Of a DNA stretch of 8,778 nt, positions 1 to 6,317 are shown in pieces; within the stretch, counting starts at the first letter, position 1; the number at the start of each line of letters is the position of its first letter. The position numbers and the translations under genes are program-made. The notes under the pieces are model-generated. The model searched no databases, was not told where the DNA came from, and was given only the letters and a program-made list of their open reading frames with translations. Where the stretch lies: the NCBI GenBank assembly GCA_022736495.1, contig DZCR01000118.1, positions 1 through 8,778 on the forward strand, in the 5' to 3' direction. The DNA is from Desulfobacca acetoxidans. GTDB taxonomy: Bacteria; Desulfobacterota; Desulfobaccia; Desulfobaccales; 0-14-0-80-60-11.

Positions 1-47
1 CTCTCGTCCCCCGGTCCTCCCCTCAAGAAGCCTGTCGTCTGCCCCTG

Positions 48-1127
48 CTACTTCGTCCCCACATCCACATGCTCCCAATCGGTGTGATAGCCGGGATAAG
101 CCCAGGACTGGGGAATGCGGCAGCCCATCCAACTGGCGGCCCGGTACACCCACATGGGCAGTTGCCGGGCGTCAAGCCGGTGCATGGCGGCCCGGTTATA
201 TTGGCGCAGCGCTTTGCTGATGGGGTTGGGAGTGCCATCCACCACCCCGGGGTAGTTGGAATCATTGAAATCTATGGCCAGACCCAGACGGTGATTGGAT
301 CCCGGGGCATGGCCCCCATGGTAAATTTCCGCCAGGTTTTGGTACTGGCACATGGTTACGGTGGCAGCCAAGGAAACCCCGTCGTTATCAGGAAAATTCA
401 GGCATTCCACTGCTACCGGGGGCGAGGCGGCGCTCACCGCGTAGGTGTCTTCCCCCATGCGCAGCGACAGCAGCGGCACGCGCCGGGCCGGATCGTACCA
501 GCCTTCCCGGAAGATATATTCTATCAGCAGCCCCACCAGGGGCGCGAACTTGCTGTTGACCTCCACCTGGATCGTGGCCGGGCGGTAGTTCGCCTTATCG
601 TTGACCTCCCGCATGGTGTGTACAAACCAGACACAGCCCGAGGGTCGCGGCGTTGTCAGGGCCACGGTCTGCCACTTTTTCTCGAACCCGCAGTAGGTCT
701 TAAGGCGCTTCGCCTGCGCCGGAACCCATACCGGGACCTCCAGGGTTACCCCCACCGGCTCGCCCCCCGGCCAGCGGCGGCGGCGCAGGTCTTCCCAGGA
801 AAGCACCTGACCGGGCGCCACCAAAGCCTTGGTTTGATGCCGCAACTCCACCAGCCGCCCCACCCCGATAAGGCGTTTGGCCAGGGTGATTTTTTGCAGG
901 AAATCCCGCTCCCGCTCCGCCTCCGACATCTGGGGCAAATAAGTCAAAGCTACCTGGCGCAGGATTCTCGCCGTTTGCGGCGCCCGGGAGGCCTCGAGAA
1001 GGTGGACAGGCGGCGGGGGTAGAGAGTCGGCGTTTCGAGTAACCGGGGCGGCCAAGATTCCCGCCGGGATGAGGCTCGCCACGCAGATCGCCAGGACCAA
1101 TGCCGTCAGAGTGGACCGAAAATGCAT
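48..1127 (-). CDS. Exported M15-like zinc peptidase (D,D-/L,D-carboxypeptidase or endopeptidase type)
   Basis: Probable periplasmic peptidoglycan peptidase of 359 aa. Near the C-terminus it has the full M15 signature SxHxxGxAxD (S277, H279, G282, A284, D286 counted from the chosen start). A terminal D-W-E-H motif (D350 to H353) follows, giving the expected His/Asp/His zinc ligands. I chose the ATG at 1127 because it begins a clean signal peptide (Arg4, then a hydrophobic stretch to about Ala26); the open frame extends to an ATG at 1163, which would add 12 residues in front of it. Cys15 is in a poor lipobox context (LAIC), so a lipoprotein is unlikely. The roughly 230 residues between signal and catalytic motif match no domain I recognise and hold four cysteines (C146, C165, C242, C260), plus C336 near the end. 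Known M15 members (VanY, VanX, phage endolysins, CwlK) cut D-Ala or L-Ala/D-Glu links; the substrate here is not readable. It diverges from the porin gene. Confidence 0.8.
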   Translation of the reverse strand: MHFRSTLTALVLAICVASLIPAGILAAPVTRNADSLPPPPVHLLEASRAPQTARILRQVALTYLPQMSEAERERDFLQKITLAKRLIGVGRLVELRHQTKALVAPGQVLSWEDLRRRRWPGGEPVGVTLEVPVWVPAQAKRLKTYCGFEKKWQTVALTTPRPSGCVWFVHTMREVNDKANYRPATIQVEVNSKFAPLVGLLIEYIFREGWYDPARRVPLLSLRMGEDTYAVSAASPPVAVECLNFPDNDGVSLAATVTMCQYQNLAEIYHGGHAPGSNHRLGLAIDFNDSNYPGVVDGTPNPISKALRQYNRAAMHRLDARQLPMWVYRAASWMGCRIPQSWAYPGYHTDWEHVDVGTK

Positions 1128-1265
1128 GGCTCTTATTGTAATGGAGCAGGGGAGGGGAGTCAATGAGCCCGATTCAGGCTCTTGGGCTCAGACCCGGCGG
1201 CCGGCGCTTGGCAAAGGCCTATGGGATTCACCAGGAATAATTCTGTCTCATCCCGGCCCAGATAA

Positions 1266-1284
1266 TGAATTTAATCTAAATTTA
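1266..1284 (+). promoter_or_regulatory. AT-rich direct repeat upstream of porin
   Basis: AATTTA occurs at 1268-1273 and again at 1279-1284, one 11-bp period apart, within the longer pattern TnAATTTA. This lies in an otherwise GC-rich divergent spacer, about 80 bp before the porin start. An 11-bp period is the spacing of tandem OmpR/PhoB-family half-sites, so it could be an operator, but the bases do not match the enterobacterial Pho box. I found no convincing -35/-10 pair nearby. The same spacer has a 7-bp hairpin, 1164-1170 with 1184-1190. Low confidence. Confidence 0.2.
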
Positions 1285-1365
1285 TCGGAACTCAAACAGA
1301 GCCCCAATGAATTGATTTTACACTGCCCCTCGATACGTGCAGTTAAACCAAATCAGGGGGGAAAT

Positions 1366-3000
1366 ATGGGAGCGACGTTGTTCCGAAGGTTTTTGTCAGG
1401 TGCAAGCGCCGGATGTTTCAGGCCGGCCTTAGGCCAATTCAGGCTGAAACACTGGGCCGCAATAGGGGGGATGGCATTGCTGGCCTTGATGGTGGGGTTG
1501 TCCCCGGCCTGGGCTTTGACCGCCGATGCACTCCTGGACCTGATGGTGGGCGAAGGGGCCATTACTTCGGAGAAGGCTGAGAAGATCAAACAAAAGGCCC
1601 GCAAAATCGACCAGGCCCAAAAAGCCCAAGATGAGGCCAAACGCACCCGGGAGTTGCAGCAGGTTAAGCAGGAAGCCAAAGCCGAAGCCAAAGCCGAGGT
1701 CCTCAAGGAGGCCAAAGCCACGGTAAAAGCGGCCTCGCCCTTGGGTAGCTGGAAGGTTTCCTGGAACAACGGCTTGAAAATTCAAAGCCCGGACGGGAAA
1801 AACTATATTGGCATAGGCGGAAGGATCATGGTGGATTTCGCCAGCGTTTCTTCACCTAACCGGAGATTTGCAGATCAGGTCCGCCTGGATGAAGGGGCTC
1901 CCCTTACCGGTTTCGGCAGCGAATTCCGGCGGGCCAGGATTTATGTAGCTGGAACAGTTTACGATATCATCTTTTTTAAGGGAGAGTATGACTTTGCCGA
2001 AGGCAATGGCACGGTGGGATTCAAGGATGTCTTCATCGGAGTGAAAAATATTCCCGGCCTCGGGCATATCCGCGTCGGCCATCAGAAGGAACCCTTTTCT
2101 TTGGAAGAGCAGACCAGCAGCAGATTCATTACCTTTATGGAAAGGGGGCTGCCGAACGTCTTCGCCCCTTCCCGCAATACGGGGGTCATGACCTACAACA
2201 CCGCGTTTAACCAGCGGCTTTATTGGGGGGCGGGGGTCTTTCAGGACGTGGATGACTTCGGCAATAACTTCAACAACAATCAAGACTGGAACCTGACAGC
2301 GCGCCTCGCGGGAACTCCCCTGTATGAGGACAAAGGCCGGCGCCTGGTACACCTCGGTTTATCCTACAGCCACCAATTCCGCAACCGGGATGATTTCCGG
2401 CTGCGCTACCGGCAGCGCCCCGAGGTCCACACTACCGACGCCCGGACGGTGGATATGCTGAGGACCCAGTTAAACACTGACGGCATCGACCTTCTCAACC
2501 CTGAAATCGCCCTGGTCTGGGGTCCCTTTTCCCTGCAGGGCGAATACATGTTTGCCTTTACCCAAGCCAGTCGCCGCCGGAATCCGCTCAATCCCCAGAA
2601 TGTGTTTTTAAGCAAGAGTAACCCGACTTTCCAGGGGGCCTACGTTTACGCCAGCGTCTTTCTCACCGGCGAACACCGCAATTATAAGCAATCCGGGGCG
2701 TGTTTCGATCGGGTCAAGCCCCTCCATAACTTTGATCTTAAAGGAGGCTGGGGCGCTTGGGAACTGGGGGCGCGCTATTCCTACCTGAGCTTGAATGATG
2801 CCGGTGTCAGGGGCGGCATCGAAAACAACTTCACTGCCGGGCTGAACTGGTACTTAACCCCCAACACCCGCTGGATGTTCAATTATGTATATGCCGACGT
2901 CGATAGCCGCTTGGTCACCCCGCGCCTTCCGGCATACCCGCAGCCTGTGGTGAGAGGCGTAGCTCACGTGGCTCAAACCCGCTTTCAGATTGATTTCTAA
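1366..3000 (+). CDS. Outer-membrane porin, OprO/OprP (phosphate-selective porin) family
   Basis: Likely an outer-membrane beta-barrel channel of 544 aa. The ATG at 1366 follows a strong ribosome site (AGGGGGGA, 1355-1362), although the frame is open further upstream. The signal peptide is unusually long: about 29 residues containing six Arg/Lys, then a hydrophobic core (31-48) and a probable cleavage after AWA at residue 50. The mature N-terminus carries a LLDLMVGEGAITSEKAEKI segment and then a Lys/Glu/Ala-rich coiled coil to about residue 122, as in many Porin_O_P (PF07396) proteins. The barrel follows, with many alternating hydrophobic/polar strands, glycine-aromatic turns, and a final strand ending in Phe (FQIDF), the usual signal for barrel assembly. 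The family is named for phosphate or polyphosphate channels of Pseudomonas, but distant members are often of unknown specificity, so phosphate transport is not established here. It is probably monocistronic, with a hairpin directly downstream. Confidence 0.88.
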   Translation: MGATLFRRFLSGASAGCFRPALGQFRLKHWAAIGGMALLALMVGLSPAWALTADALLDLMVGEGAITSEKAEKIKQKARKIDQAQKAQDEAKRTRELQQVKQEAKAEAKAEVLKEAKATVKAASPLGSWKVSWNNGLKIQSPDGKNYIGIGGRIMVDFASVSSPNRRFADQVRLDEGAPLTGFGSEFRRARIYVAGTVYDIIFFKGEYDFAEGNGTVGFKDVFIGVKNIPGLGHIRVGHQKEPFSLEEQTSSRFITFMERGLPNVFAPSRNTGVMTYNTAFNQRLYWGAGVFQDVDDFGNNFNNNQDWNLTARLAGTPLYEDKGRRLVHLGLSYSHQFRNRDDFRLRYRQRPEVHTTDARTVDMLRTQLNTDGIDLLNPEIALVWGPFSLQGEYMFAFTQASRRRNPLNPQNVFLSKSNPTFQGAYVYASVFLTGEHRNYKQSGACFDRVKPLHNFDLKGGWGAWELGARYSYLSLNDAGVRGGIENNFTAGLNWYLTPNTRWMFNYVYADVDSRLVTPRLPAYPQPVVRGVAHVAQTRFQIDF

Positions 3001-3022
3001 GGTTTGAGGCAAAATTCTTACC

Positions 3023-3052
3023 AGGGCAGGGCCGGTAAAACGGCTTTGCCCT
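3023..3052 (+). terminator. Probable terminator after porin gene
   Basis: A 12-bp stem (3023-3034 with 3041-3052, including two G-T wobbles) encloses the loop GTAAAA and sits 23 bp after the porin stop codon. The trailing sequence TAACTATTT is only moderately T-rich, so Rho-independent termination is likely but not certain. Confidence 0.5.
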
Positions 3053-3082
3053 TAACTATTTCCGGCTCCGGCTCCCACCGGC

Positions 3083-3225
3083 GCGCCATCACACGAGGAT
3101 GCAGCTATCCTTTGGAATTCGCCACAACGGATTTTATAAAAATAATTTGTCACGATATCTTGTTTTTAGCCAGACCCGTAATTAACGACATGCATCCCTT
3201 TGGGATAGCTGCATTCTGATGGCGC
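3083..3225. repeat. Long-range inverted repeat flanking the FAS1-gene promoter
   Basis: The left arm GCGCCATCA (3083-3091) plus ATGCAGCTATCC (3099-3110) is repeated in inverse as GGATAGCTGCAT (3203-3214) plus TGATGGCGC (3217-3225). All 21 paired bases match; the inner gaps are 7 and 2 bp and the loop is 92 bp. The right arm also holds a small hairpin, ATCCC-TTT-GGGAT (3194-3206). The interior is AT-rich and contains a good sigma-70-like promoter. It could be a pair of operators, a decayed miniature inverted-repeat element, or a structured leader. Confidence 0.7.
3112..3140 (+). promoter_or_regulatory. Sigma-70-like promoter for FAS1 gene
   Basis: A -35 hexamer TTGGAA (3112-3117, 4 of 6 consensus) is followed, after exactly 17 bp, by a -10 hexamer TATAAA (3135-3140, 5 of 6). 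Transcription would start near 3147, giving a leader of about 130 nt that contains the right arm of the inverted repeat. Confidence 0.5.
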
Positions 3226-3276
3226 TGGACGGGACCCCCAACCACAGAAACCCAATTTCACCAGGAGGAAGTTTCC

Positions 3277-3792
3277 ATGAAAAGCAAAATTGTCGTATTC
3301 ATGCTGCTGACCATCTTGATTCCCGCCGGGCTGGTTATGGCCCAACAACCCATGACGATCTACGATACCCTGAAGGCCTCTGACAATTTCAAGACCTTAG
3401 TCACCCTCATCGATAAGGCCAGGGACGCCAAGGCTACCTTGCAGGGGCCCGGCCCCTTCACCGTATTTGCCGCCAATGACGCAGCCTTTGCCAAACTGCC
3501 CCCCGATGTCATGAACAAGATTATGACTAACCAAGCCCTGATGAACAATGTAGTCTACCTTGGCATTATCCCGGGGAAATACCAGGTCGCAAATCTTCCC
3601 GAACTCAAGGAATGTAAGAGTTTGTGCCCCGCAGCCAACGCCCAGCCCCTCAAATTCACCAAGATGGGCCCAGATAAGTACATGGTCAATAATGCCAACA
3701 TCATTAAACCCGATGTACTAGCTACCAATGGCGTTATCCAGGTGTTGGACGCGGTCTTGATGCCCTCAATGGCTCCACCCCATAAGCCTTAA
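3277..3792 (+). CDS. Exported fasciclin (FAS1) domain protein
   Basis: Small secreted or periplasmic protein of 171 aa with one FAS1 domain, a fold linked to adhesion and extracellular protein contacts. The start is secure: AGGAGG at 3263-3268, 8 bp before the ATG. The signal peptide runs from Lys2/Lys4 through a hydrophobic core to cleavage near VMA-Q (residue 22). The H1 box is GPFTVFAANDAAFAKLP (59-75) and the H2 box is NGVIQVLDAVLMP (151-163), both close to bacterial FAS1 proteins of the MPB70/Nex18 kind. Oddities: the conserved Tyr-His before the 'PGKY' segment is here Tyr-Leu (YLGIIPGKY), and an E-C-K-S-L-C insertion (Cys113, Cys117) could form a disulphide. Partner or ligand is unknown. 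It appears to be a single-gene unit, with its own promoter upstream and hairpins downstream. Confidence 0.88.
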   Translation: MKSKIVVFMLLTILIPAGLVMAQQPMTIYDTLKASDNFKTLVTLIDKARDAKATLQGPGPFTVFAANDAAFAKLPPDVMNKIMTNQALMNNVVYLGIIPGKYQVANLPELKECKSLCPAANAQPLKFTKMGPDKYMVNNANIIKPDVLATNGVIQVLDAVLMPSMAPPHKP

Positions 3793-3797
3793 GCTCT

Positions 3798-3904
3798 CTT
3801 GGGGAGGTGCAATCCCGAGCCTGTCCCGTCTCTTATTGACCTGTCCTCCCCAAGCTGCAATCTGACGACCCTCCCCTCAGTCTTCCCCTTTTGGGGAGAC
3901 TGAG
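3798..3904. terminator. Convergent-gene hairpin pair (probable bidirectional terminator)
   Basis: Two hairpins lie between the FAS1 gene and the oppositely oriented methyltransferase gene. The first pairs CTTGGGGAGG (3798-3807) with CCTCCCCAAG (3845-3854) over a 37-nt loop. The second is compact and strong: CTCAGTCTTCCCC (3876-3888), a TTTT loop, and GGGGAGACTGAG (3893-3904), with one bulged T. Neither is followed by a T-run on either strand, so they may act as transcription barriers or mRNA 3'-end protectors rather than classic intrinsic terminators. Confidence 0.5.
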
Positions 3905-3923
3905 GCGGGGGTACCAGAAAAAA

Positions 3924-5108
3924 TTACTCCACTTCCAGGATCAGGCATTTCAAGTACAAGCTCTCCGGCAGCGAGAGCAAGGCAGGGTGATCCTTGGCTG
4001 CGCCCCGGCGTTCCACCAGGCGGGCTTGGCGATGCGCGTCGGCCGCGGCTTCCCGCACGATCCCCAGAAACTCCGGTTCACTCAGATTATAGGAGCAGGA
4101 CGAGGTAACCAGGACGCCGCCCGGGTTCAGGAGTTGGAAGGCCCGGCGGTTGATCTCTTTATAGCCTTTATAGGCCGCCTCCCGGTCCCGGCGGCTCTTG
4201 GCAAAGGCAGGCGGGTCTAAGGAGATGAGGTCAAAGCGCCTCCCCGCCGCCACCGCCTCCTTCAGAAAGGCAAAGACATTAGCCTTGACCAGATCCAGGT
4301 GCCCGTAACCGTTCAGCAGGGCGTTTTCCTGGGCCAGCGCCAGGGCTGCTCCCGAACTCTCCACCAGGGTGACCCGTTGGGCCCGGGGCGCCAGGTGCAT
4401 GGCAAACGCCCCCTGATAGGCAAAGGCATCCAGGACTTCCCCCTGGGAGAATTGCGCCGCCGCCAGCCGGTTCTCCCGCTGGTCCAGGAAGAGCCCGGTT
4501 TTTTGGCCTGCCCGGATATCCGCCCATAGCCTGACCGTACCTTCCCGGACCTCCACCCGGGGCGGCAACTCCCCATAAACCGTCTTGACTTCCAGAGGCA
4601 GCCCCTCTTGGTGGCGCACCTCGGCATCATGGCGCAGGGTTACCGAGGCCGGCGCCAACTGCTGCACCAGAATTTCGATGATTACCGGCAGCCGCCGTTC
4701 CATACCCGGGTGCAGGGTCTGAATGGCCAAATGACCGGCATAGGTGTCCACCACCAGGCCCGGAAAGCCGTCCGCCTCCCCGTAGATCAGGCGGTAAGCG
4801 TCAGTTTCCTGCACGACTCGACGCCGATAAGCCAGGGATCGTTTAAAACGGTCCTGCCAAAATATTTCATTTATAATGATATTTTCAGTAGTTATCATAC
4901 GCAGGGCGATCCGGGACGCGGCGCTGTATAAAGCTTGCCCCAGAAAGCGGCCGGCGCTATCTGCCACCGTCACCAACTCACCCGCAGGGAGATTCGGCTG
5001 GGCCGCAAGATCATTGCGATAGACCCAGGGATGCCCGGTGCGCAGCCACCGGAGCCCTTTGGGCGTCAGTCGGACTTCGGGTAGAGGAGTCATTGATATA
5101 TTTAGCAT
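3924..5108 (-). CDS. rlmI: RlmI-type 23S rRNA (cytosine-C5) methyltransferase
   Basis: SAM-dependent RNA methyltransferase of 394 aa, almost the length of E. coli RlmI (YccW), which makes m5C1962 in 23S rRNA. The N-terminal 75 residues fit a PUA RNA-binding domain (GHPWVYRNDL at 25-34). The linker carries YRLIYGEADGFPGLVVDTY (105-123) and FLDQRENR (207-214), both characteristic of the family. The Rossmann core has a SAM-binding loop VLDAFAYQGAFA (225-236), an acidic strand end at E250, the DPPAFAKS motif (298-305) and the SCS motif (337-339) that holds the catalytic cysteine. The start at 5108 is supported by AAGGGAA at 5111-5117 on the minus strand; an in-frame ATG lies at 5093. A short AT-rich stretch inside the gene encodes ITTENIIINEIF. 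It shares a divergent promoter region with the 5194 gene. Family assignment is firm; the exact target base is inferred. Confidence 0.9.
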   Translation of the reverse strand: MLNISMTPLPEVRLTPKGLRWLRTGHPWVYRNDLAAQPNLPAGELVTVADSAGRFLGQALYSAASRIALRMITTENIIINEIFWQDRFKRSLAYRRRVVQETDAYRLIYGEADGFPGLVVDTYAGHLAIQTLHPGMERRLPVIIEILVQQLAPASVTLRHDAEVRHQEGLPLEVKTVYGELPPRVEVREGTVRLWADIRAGQKTGLFLDQRENRLAAAQFSQGEVLDAFAYQGAFAMHLAPRAQRVTLVESSGAALALAQENALLNGYGHLDLVKANVFAFLKEAVAAGRRFDLISLDPPAFAKSRRDREAAYKGYKEINRRAFQLLNPGGVLVTSSCSYNLSEPEFLGIVREAAADAHRQARLVERRGAAKDHPALLSLPESLYLKCLILEVE

Positions 5109-5150
5109 AGTTCCCTTAATCTGTTAGAATTTTGAGGCTAATTAAGATAT

Positions 5151-5179
5151 ATTATAGCCATCTCTACGCAATAACCCAA
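5151..5179 (-). promoter_or_regulatory. Promoter for the methyltransferase gene
   Basis: On the minus strand a perfect -10 TATAAT (5151-5156) lies 17 bp from TTGGGT (5174-5179; three consensus bases of the -35). The start site would fall near 5144, about 36 nt before the ATG. On the plus strand TATTAT at 5150-5155 could be the -10 for the divergent gene, but no matching -35 is visible, so the two promoters may overlap. Confidence 0.45.
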
Positions 5180-5193
5180 AGCAAAGGGGTGCC

Positions 5194-5766
5194 ATGCGAC
5201 GCAAAACCTGGATAATCGCGCTGCTCATCGTGGTTCTGGGCGGGGCCCTGGGCGCGGGCCTTTACTGGCGCTGGTCCAACTCGCCCCGGTACGCCTTGCA
5301 GCAGGCAGCCCTGGCCCTGAAGACCCGCAACCTGGATACGTTCTTCGCGTATTTAAATTTAAAGGAGATTGTCACGAACTTTGCCCAGGCCGCCAGCAAG
5401 GATCCGGCGGCCCAGGACGACCCGCAAGCCGATCAGTTGACCAGATATTCCCGGAACCTGGGAGGCAAGTTCGCCCAGCTCTTTCTGCCCAAATTGATTG
5501 AATCCTTCGAACCCCAAGTCCGCAAGATCCTGGGGCATTATCTGCTTAATCTCAATGACACGCAGATCCTGGGGATCGCGGCCGCGGTGACCGTCGCCGA
5601 GATAAACACCCAGGGGGATGAGGCCCAGGTGACGTTGACCGATCCCAAAACTCAAGAGAAGTTGCGGTTTCAGATGCGCCGCCAACCCAATGACGGCGCC
5701 TGGCAGATCGTGTCGGTAAATTATGATGATCTCAAGCGTTTCTTTAAGCGCGAACTCTGCCGGTAA
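5194..5766 (+). CDS. Membrane-anchored DUF2939-like protein
   Basis: A 190-aa protein with Arg/Lys at positions 2-4 and one hydrophobic segment at about 6-24 that looks like an uncleaved N-terminal anchor, leaving the rest in the periplasm. The following segment SPRYALQQAALALKTRNLDT (30-49) resembles the start of DUF2939 (PF11159), where a 'Y-x-A-l-q-x-A-v-k-x-r-D' helix precedes a small alpha/beta domain. The C-terminal part (about 132-176), with alternating strands and AWQIVSVNYD, has the look of an NTF2-like or Tim44-like sheet edge. No catalytic motif is visible and I know of no defined function. The start follows AAAGGGG (5183-5189). The Nudix gene lies 78 bp downstream on the same strand, so co-transcription is possible. 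Confidence 0.75.
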   Translation: MRRKTWIIALLIVVLGGALGAGLYWRWSNSPRYALQQAALALKTRNLDTFFAYLNLKEIVTNFAQAASKDPAAQDDPQADQLTRYSRNLGGKFAQLFLPKLIESFEPQVRKILGHYLLNLNDTQILGIAAAVTVAEINTQGDEAQVTLTDPKTQEKLRFQMRRQPNDGAWQIVSVNYDDLKRFFKRELCR

Positions 5767-5805
5767 TTTTTCTAAACTCTTGAGGGGGTTATCCTAAGAG
5801 CCCTG

Positions 5806-5832
5806 AATATAACGTCTGATAATATATATTAT
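5806..5832 (+). promoter_or_regulatory. AT-rich promoter-like region with 14-bp palindrome before Nudix gene
   Basis: A -10-like TATAAC (5808-5813) and a perfect 14-bp palindrome ATAATATATATTAT (5819-5832) lie just before the Nudix start. GATAAT at 5818-5823 is a second possible -10. I see no good -35 at the proper distance, so this may be a promoter needing an activator, an operator, or only AT-rich spacer. Confidence 0.3.
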
Positions 5833-5844
5833 GTCAACTAAGAT

Positions 5845-6315
5845 ATGGTAATCCATGAGCAGTGCCCCCAATGCGGTTACGTAACCCAAAGGCACCGGAA
5901 TCCGGTGCCCACGGTAGATATCATTATCGAATACCGCAATCAGGGCCTGGTTCTGATTGAACGGGCCAATCCGCCGCATGGCTGGGCGCTCCCCGGTGGG
6001 TTCGTGGATTACGGCGAATCTTTGGAGACAGCCGCACTGCGGGAGGCCCGGGAGGAAACCGGACTTATGGTAACCCTCCTGGGACAATTTCATACGTATT
6101 CGGATCCCCAGCGCGACCCCCGGCAGCACACCATCACCACCGTTTATATGGCTGTCGGCGTTGGCGCCCCCCAAGCCGCGGACGACGCCCGCAACCTCGC
6201 CATCTTTGCCCCGTCGCAATTGCCTCAAAATCTGGCTTTTGACCACAAGCGTATCCTGACGGATTACCTCGAGGTTCGCTCACAATGGCTGGCTAAAATT
6301 AAGAAGACTTATTAG
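5845..6315 (+). CDS. Nudix hydrolase (ADP-ribose/nucleoside-diphosphate-X pyrophosphatase type)
   Basis: A 156-aa cytoplasmic enzyme likely to cleave a nucleoside diphosphate linked to another group. It has a complete Nudix box, GX5EX7REXXEEXG, at residues 52-73 (G52, E58, R66, E67, E70, E71, G73), followed by Leu74. The metal-binding glutamates are therefore present. The preceding [17 protein letters not shown] context and the small size fit the broad ADP-ribose pyrophosphatase/MutT-like group. The N-terminus [18 protein letters not shown] looks like half of the zinc ribbon found in NudC-like proteins: only one CxxC (C7, C10) is present. An in-frame stop lies 4-6 bp upstream of the ATG at 5845, so this is the first possible start, although the ribosome site is weak. 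Its stop is 2 bp before the waaA start, suggesting translational coupling. The substrate cannot be read from sequence. Confidence 0.9.
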   Translation: MVIHEQCPQCGYVTQRHRNPVPTVDIIIEYRNQGLVLIERANPPHGWALPGGFVDYGESLETAALREAREETGLMVTLLGQFHTYSDPQRDPRQHTITTVYMAVGVGAPQAADDARNLAIFAPSQLPQNLAFDHKRILTDYLEVRSQWLAKIKKTY

Positions 6316-6317
6316 AA

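Noticed and set aside
69..1022. Long plus-strand open frame (317 codons) antisense to the M15 peptidase gene
   Set aside because: Its translation is Gly/His/Arg/Pro-rich with no recognisable motif, while the opposite strand has a signal peptide and full M15 motifs. GC-rich genes often leave such shadows.
1128..1163. Earlier ATG for the peptidase (12 extra residues)
   Set aside because: It would place MTPLPCSITIRA in front of a complete signal peptide; the ATG at 1127 gives a standard export signal.
1242..1251. CTGTCTCAT, resembling half a Pho box
   Set aside because: One imperfect half-site only, with no second copy at 11 bp.
1069..1365. Upstream extension of the porin frame, adding 99 residues
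   Set aside because: The extension overlaps the divergent peptidase gene, has no signal-peptide character, and the ATG at 1366 has a strong ribosome site.
3004..3219. Small plus-strand open frame of 71 codons
   Set aside because: It runs through the terminator hairpin, the promoter and the inverted repeat; no ribosome site or protein-like composition.
5777..5800. Hairpin CTCTT-G-AGG / CCT-AAGAG after the DUF2939-like gene
   Set aside because: Short, bulged and not followed by T-rich sequence; too weak to call a terminator.
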